Below are positions 59,228 to 64,000 of a stretch of DNA of 64,000 bases, piece by piece; position 1 is the first letter of the stretch; every line of letters starts with the position of its first letter. A model generated the notes under the pieces. That model searched no databases and was not told the DNA's origin. It saw only the letters and a list, made by a program, of their open reading frames with translations. The stretch comes from Beverwykella pulmonaria. Its lineage: Eukaryota > Ascomycota > Dothideomycetes > Pleosporales > Melanommataceae. The stretch is from NCBI GenBank assembly GCA_001599595.1, contig BCHH01000002.1, positions 534,390 through 598,389 of the forward strand. Direction: 5' to 3'. The position numbers and the translations under genes were made by a program.

Positions 59228-61014
59228 TTACCTCCACCCGGAACGCCAACGTAGCTCGTTTATGAAGTTCCCCTTTCCTACGATAGAACCTTTTATCCAG
59301 GGCTCGGGTTCGGGCTCGTGCTCGTGCTTGGATTCGGGCTTTGCCCTTTTCCAAGGCAATTCCTGCCCTGGACGTCCTGGGAGTTGCCATTCATCGGGTT
59401 GGCCTCGCTTAGATCTTTTTTGTCCTTGTTCCCTACTTTTTCCATCGCACAATGCCTCTAAATCCGCCTGAAGATACACTGCTCTGATGCCAAGGCCCTG
59501 ACATTCAATCTTTGGTATATCGTCGTAAATGATGTTCTTTAATACGTTAATCTTGCAGCGCGATAAGCATGAAAACTACGTACCGCTACGGAAATCTCCA
59601 AATAAGAAATAGGGGACTCATTGTACTCATCTTTCTGGAGCCAAGACTGAAGATGTTTATCCACAACCAAGTTCTCGTACTCGGGTCCCTCCTTCCGTTT
59701 AAGCCAGCAAACGTTCGTGATAGGCCGCTGGTTTAGGAGTCGGAGGATTTGTGGAGCTTGCTTTTCGAGTGTTTTGTAATCCTCGAATAATGGCTCATCC
59801 CAGCTCATGCACCTCACTCCCATGAAGCCTGCAATATCTATCGAACCACTCCGTCCCCCGATGAGACCACGCACAGTTTTTTGAAGCTCCTCAGCAACCA
59901 AAGCCCAAAATAAGGCTCTCTCAGTATAGTCCATTTGAATATCACCATTGCTGCCAAACATATAGAAGACGTTCGTCGGCATGTCCATGCACTCTCGGAA
60001 CCTATTTTGTAGCTTTATTTGATTTATCTGAGAGATTATTACGAATCCCAAACCGTAACTGGCTGCAAGGGCTTCTACCTGCTTCGTTAGGCTCGGATTC
60101 GAATCGTGTTGTTTGTTTTGGTCTCCTTCGCGGTAATGGAAGAGTAGGACTTTCTTGGTGCCTTTCTCGGAAGCCGATTCTACCATCTTTTTGAGCTTTT
60201 TGAATCTTGCCTCTGCAGAATTTTCGATCTTTCTAGAACTAGGACAGAGTGGATTTCGACCAGTGAGTCGATCACGAAGATATGGAATTGCCTTTTCCAC
60301 TCCCACTTCTTTCATGGCTTGCATAGCTATTGTTGTGGAAAGCCATAAACCTAGCATCGATTCACCACTGTAACTTGCACCTCCAAGATCAACTGGTTTG
60401 AAGAATGAAAGTTGTGGGTTACCGTTTTCAAGCCCCTCAAGAATTCGTGCTCTGAAGTCTTTTAGAACCCAACTACTAAGATTCTCCTCCTTGATCTTGC
60501 TCACTTCCTCTTCTGTAAGGTTTATCGCCGATGCTTCCCAGAAAGCATTTTCTTTCCAGGCGAATATTTCCTTTAGTCCATTTAGCTGGCGATAACATTC
60601 TTTAATTTGCGCCAGGCCGAAGCCATTGACGGAATTAAGTTGTTTATATTGGCCCATCATAGCTTTGCATCGGACAAGCGGAGATGGTAGGTTAAGGGTT
60701 CGGAGATACCGCCAGGACCTCTTGCCTTCTGCGAAGCATTTCCATTCTCTTTCGCCCTCATGACTAAATACCAACACGGAGGTGAACGGTTTCCACTGCG
60801 TGCATTGTCCCCTCGACGTTTCTGGTCTCCAAAGCTCCCATAGGACCTGGGCCGCAGCGCAATGCCAAATATCCCCAGTCATAGACCCCAACAAGCGAAT
60901 AAAGTACGGTTTTTCCGAATCATCTATCTGAAGCAGCTTTTGTAGAAACGCATACGTGCTGTCATGGGAATCCGTGGAAGGAGAACTCCTAGGTCGCATG
61001 GGTAGGTCGGACAT
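59228..61014 (-). CDS. Unrecognised 566-aa protein
   Basis: Two exons (61014-59584 and 59497-59228) joined by an 86-nt intron with GTACGT donor and GTCAG acceptor give 566 aa. I recognise no family. The N-terminal 20 residues are Ser/Pro rich. The body is a mixed alpha/beta globular sequence without signal peptide or membrane helix. Possible core elements are TKKVLLFHYREGDQ, YGLGFVIISQIN, NVFYMFGSNGD, IDIAGFMGVRCMSWDEP and ILRLLNQRPITNVCWL. The alternation of hydrophobic strands with Gly/Asp/Arg turns resembles nucleotide- or sugar-binding Rossmann-type folds such as fucosyltransferase-like proteins, but no catalytic signature is certain. The C-terminal exon is basic and has a short Glu-Pro/His run (KHEHEPEPEPW). 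The neighbour on the promoter side is a pogo-type MITE. Confidence 0.65.
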
Positions 61015-61165
61015 GATGTGTTTTCAAAGAGATCAAATAGAATGTATATGCATGTGCGTTGCCGGACAGTGTATTTGTGATCCTCAATAAATTTCCGGAG
61101 CAAATAACACGCTTCAGAGCACGATTTTGATAGATGAAAAGATCTTAACTAGTTTTATTTCTATA
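61015..61165. promoter_or_regulatory. Promoter region of the orphan gene, bordered by a MITE
   Basis: About 150 bp of AT-rich sequence between the start of the orphan gene and the left terminal repeat of the MITE. Any upstream control further out would have to lie in or beyond the element. Confidence 0.35.
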
Positions 61166-61523
61166 CAGTAGACTCTCGTTAAATTGATGTGCGTTTTAGC
61201 GATATATTTTTCTGCACAGATTCAAACTCCATATAAAACACCCCCGTATTCGATACTCAATATCTGATAGCCGTAAAACCAAAATATCGTTATATCAAGT
61301 CGAAATTAAGCCGTAAAAGGCAAATCTAACCCAGAGGGAAGGCTGAAAGCTTGCTTAATCAGCAATTATCCGTTCAAGACTGGTTCATAAGTCACCGTAC
61401 CTTTTCTAATTAGATAGCCTACGACAGCCAAGAATTGATTTGTAATATTTGGTTGAGCGATATTTTGATATAACGATAGAAATATTGCCTGCACGGATTA
61501 ATCGCTATAACGAGAGTCTACTG
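61166..61523. mobile_element. Pogo-type MITE, 358 bp, 16-bp perfect terminal inverted repeats
   Basis: The left end starts CAGTAGACTCTCGTTA (61166-61181) and the right end is its exact reverse complement (61508-61523). The element is flanked by TA on both sides (61164-61165 and 61524-61525), the target duplication of Tc1/mariner/pogo elements. CAGT at the tip and CTCTCGTTA are pogo/Tigger-like. The two subterminal regions share degenerate motifs such as AGCGAT, ATATCGTTATATCAA and TGCACAG/TGCAGGC. No coding frame is present, so movement would need a transposase in trans. The left terminal repeat is about 150 bp upstream of the orphan gene start, and the right end is 37 bp past the GH5 stop codon. 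Confidence 0.88.
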
Positions 61524-61560
61524 TACTGTTTTGTATCGCGCCTTGGGGGTGAATTTTTAC

Positions 61561-62888
61561 TCAATGTAGCGCCGCAATCATCTTACTTAAACTATTCTCC
61601 ACCGTAACTGGCGAACGAACAGCAGTCCAATTATGGTTCAGCAGACCCCAAGCCTCGTCTAGATCTTGAATGGTTTGGGGAACCCTTCCGGACCTTGTCT
61701 GGAGATAGAAGCTTCCTGACAACTCCCAATGTTGCCATCCAACCTGCCACTTCTCCACCATCTCGATCAGGCACTTGTTGTACGTCGTCTGGTTAAAGTA
61801 CGTCCCATTCTGGATGAAGCCCCACTCTGAGATCACCATCGGGAAGAGGTGCTTGGTCGCAGGATTCGACGCGTCCACTGCTTGGAAACCTTTCTCGTAC
61901 CACTTCGACGTAAAGGCGGCGCAGTCGTCTTGTGTGTTCTCAAAATCGTACTTGTGGATCTCGAGCACAATCTTTTCTTTCCAAGAGAAGTCAGTTGGCA
62001 CGAATACGGCGGATTTGTTGGCGGTGGACGTCCCGGCGGTGCCGTTTAATGTCTTGCCCAGGGGAATCGGATCGATGAAGGTGTCGAAGGACAGTCCGGA
62101 AAAGAAGATCAAAACATCAGGATCGGCTTGGTGGACTGCGTTTGCAGCAGCTGTCATGTGGACGTACCACGTATACCAGTCGACTGGCTCTGCGGTCACC
62201 GCGTTGCGAAGTTCGTTACGGAGACCAACAGATGCGAACGAGGGCCAATTTTCCTTTGCCTTTTACTTTTTGTTAGCATTTCGTCCGTCGCTCGACTCGA
62301 AGCAGAACCTACGTGTTTCGCCATGTACGACCAGCCACGAATCCAATTGTCGACATTAAAGTATTTTTCTCCGAACCATCCATTTCCATCATTCTCACCA
62401 CAGCACCAGAACGCCTTGGAGACATGGTTATCGAGGTGGAGAATGATTCCCTGCTTGTCCAACTCCGTTGCGACGGCATCAAAGACCTGCAGTCTCGTAG
62501 TATTCTTGTTGAACGTCGGGTTATGTGCTAGGATCTGATTTAAGACGATGGTTCCATTGACTGTGCCAAGTGCATTAAACACACTTCTTTCTAATGTCTG
62601 ATTTGGACTCTTGTTGTAGATATCATCAACTAATTCTATGGCAAAGGTAAGGCGGACGGAGTTGAGCCCGAGCTTTGGAAACCAAGATACGATTTCCTCA
62701 ACTGAAGCATACTGAAGTCCTTCCGGGATCATGGCTTCCTGATGTCCTGGCCAATTCGTTGACACATAGTGGAAGATGTTTCCATCGCTGTCTAAAATAT
62801 CTCTACCCTTTGTTGAGAAAGGCAGTAATGGACTAGCGGCGGCGATGCTTCCTAAAAGTAGCCTGGAAGCAAGGTGTCTGAACAACAT
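61561..62888 (-). CDS. Secreted glycoside hydrolase family 5 (endoglucanase-like)
   Basis: Two exons (62888-62313 and 62259-61561) give 424 aa. A signal peptide (HLASRLLLGSIAAAS) is followed by a GH5 barrel: ISWFP-like SWFPKLGLNSVRLTF, GIILHLDNHVSKAFWCC (strand 4 His), ASVGLRNELR with acid/base Glu208, and MVISEWGF with nucleophile Glu337. Many N-glycosylation sequons (NKS, NQT, NGT, NTT) support secretion. GH5 enzymes hydrolyse beta-1,4 or beta-1,3/1,6 glucans or mannans; the CWCCGENDGNGWFG-type loop resembles plant-biomass endoglucanase-like fungal GH5, but the substrate is not determined. No carbohydrate-binding module is present. Confidence 0.9.
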
Positions 62889-63708
62889 TTTATTTGGGGG
62901 CTTGAATGAGTGCGTGGTGCCTGGATAGGATTACCGGCACTCTTTAAAGTACCGTCAACCGGGTGCTACACATATTATTTTCTGTTCATAACTCTGCAAT
63001 TTGATCGCTAGAACGCTTTCCCCTGATCATCTCGGCCCGCCTCCATAAAGCTTACTCCGCAGTGTCATGCGGGAAAAAAACGGAGACTTTCAATGAACGG
63101 ATTCTAATTTTGCCGAATGTGTTCTCTCGACTCCTGATTCCTGGAACTTGTAGCCAATTCGGCAGGTATCGACTTTCGTTCCGGAGATTCTTCTAGAATA
63201 GCTTCCCAGGACCGGTGGCAACCAAGAAAACAAGATCTATCTCCTTCCTCCCCACGAAAACTCTCACCTAATCCAGGGTTGTACGCTCATCCATGCAGCG
63301 GGTTATTCACCCATACTGTATTGAAAGCCGCCGGGTGCGGGCAGCGGCCTATTGGTGATCCCGGTCTTGGCCAATTTATCCAATTCCACCCCACTAACCG
63401 CAACGATCTCTGATCAATGTGGAATTCCTCCGCCATCCATATTGGCCTCCATTTGGGGATTTTCTACGGAAATATTGACAAGTATTCTGGCAGTCACTCG
63501 CATCTCGGCCTTCTAAGACCCTTTTACGAATCACCAATTCGAAGTACACTTCGGGACACCGCGTAACTGCCAAAGTTTTTTTTGGGGGGATACCTTGGTC
63601 AAAAGAGCCTAAATCTGCAGGAGATTTTGACTGTATTGTTGTTTTTCGCCCTTCTTGCTTGCTTTCGATTGTTAATTTGAGTTTCGTACTTTTGCACCCC
63701 AATTCAGT
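62889..63708. other. Divergent promoter region, GH5 / right-edge gene
   Basis: No gene supported. A minus-strand frame at 63394-63855 overlaps the first exon of the right-edge gene and has no motif. The sequence before 63709 is T-rich, consistent with a 5' UTR. Confidence 0.45.
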
Positions 63709-64000
63709 ATGGGATCTGAGCCAACTCGCGTTAAAGCTACCGCCAAGGTCGCCAGGTATGCAAGAACAAATTCCCCGTACAGAAAATAAGCTGACAAGAG
63801 GTTTCGAAAATAGTGTGAGGGGACTAGACTTGAGCGAAATATATTCTGAAAACACAGCAGCGAAAATCTTTCAAGTTGCACAGAGAGGACTAAAACAAAA
63901 AGTTACTATTACAAGTCCAATCTCATCTTACGTTTCAACCATTCTAACATATGCCAGGCTCCACTTCCCACATACCCAGAGACAGTACCTCAGAAGGGAG
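63709..64000 (+). CDS. Partial gene at window end, unknown product
   Basis: An ATG at 63709 begins MGSEPTRVKATAKVA. A 43-nt intron (63756-63798) with GTATGC donor, GCTGAC branch site and ACAAG acceptor joins to a second exon that stays open for 67 codons to the end of the window: RGFENSVRGLDLSEI, then FQVAQRGLKQKV and SYVSTILTYARLHFPH. It is probably the start of a real gene, because the spliced frame has no stop and the splice signals are good. I recognise no family in the first 83 residues. No signal peptide. Confidence 0.5.

Noticed and set aside
63394..63855. 153-codon minus-strand frame near the right end
   Set aside because: Overlaps the better-supported spliced plus-strand gene start at 63709 and has no family motif.

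Overview
The window is a piece of a filamentous ascomycete genome (Pezizomycotina; a Dothideomycetes-like fungus is my best guess). The evidence is the dense set of short 43-95 nt GT-AG introns with CTRAY-type branch points, a class III chitin synthase, an AP-1/Yap1 factor with redox cysteine domains, a heterokaryon-incompatibility (HET) gene, and eukaryotic housekeeping genes such as PAN2, UBC12, ERV25 and ILV5. Exon chains were built by eye. Complete chains were checked for frame closure, except that one internal junction in the CorA-like gene stays ambiguous. I found no tRNA, rRNA or CRISPR array.

Bases 1-15,400 form an accessory region. In order it holds a decayed WD40 tail of an NLR-like (STAND) gene, an F-box/ankyrin/Cys-rich protein (-), a decayed Helitron fragment with two adjacent perfect hairpins and a 33-G homopolymer nearby, a HET-ankyrin fusion (+), a very large multi-exon protein ending in a CorA-like two-helix module with a GMN motif (-), and a frameshifted pogo-type transposase stub. 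The mix of immune-receptor-like genes and dead transposons is typical of a fast-evolving fungal non-self-recognition region.

Bases 15,480-22,900 are sparse: a large unknown membrane protein, a MARVEL-like four-helix protein and a glyoxalase-like protein, separated by long spacers.

Bases 22,880-58,400 are mainly housekeeping: an Icp55-like mitochondrial Xaa-Pro aminopeptidase diverging from a SIRT5-type sirtuin, Yap1, an SPF30/SMNDC1 Tudor splicing factor, PAN2 deadenylase, an eIF2B/MTNA-fold protein with an altered active site, a cupin-like membrane protein, ILV5, UBC12 (NEDD8 E2), RIB7, a DUF218-like protein, class III chitin synthase, ERV25, a short-chain dehydrogenase with a probable GC-AG intron, and a Dal5-type MFS transporter.

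Bases 59,200-64,000 return to accessory content: an unrecognised 566-aa protein, a 358-bp pogo-type MITE with TA target duplication, a secreted GH5 glycoside hydrolase, and the start of a plus-strand gene cut by the window end.

I found no convincing new multi-gene system. The strongest oddities are the HET-on-ankyrin fusion, the large CorA-like membrane protein, the eIF2B-fold protein that keeps the isomerase Asp but has Ser where the Cys should be, and the orphan 566-aa gene beside the MITE.
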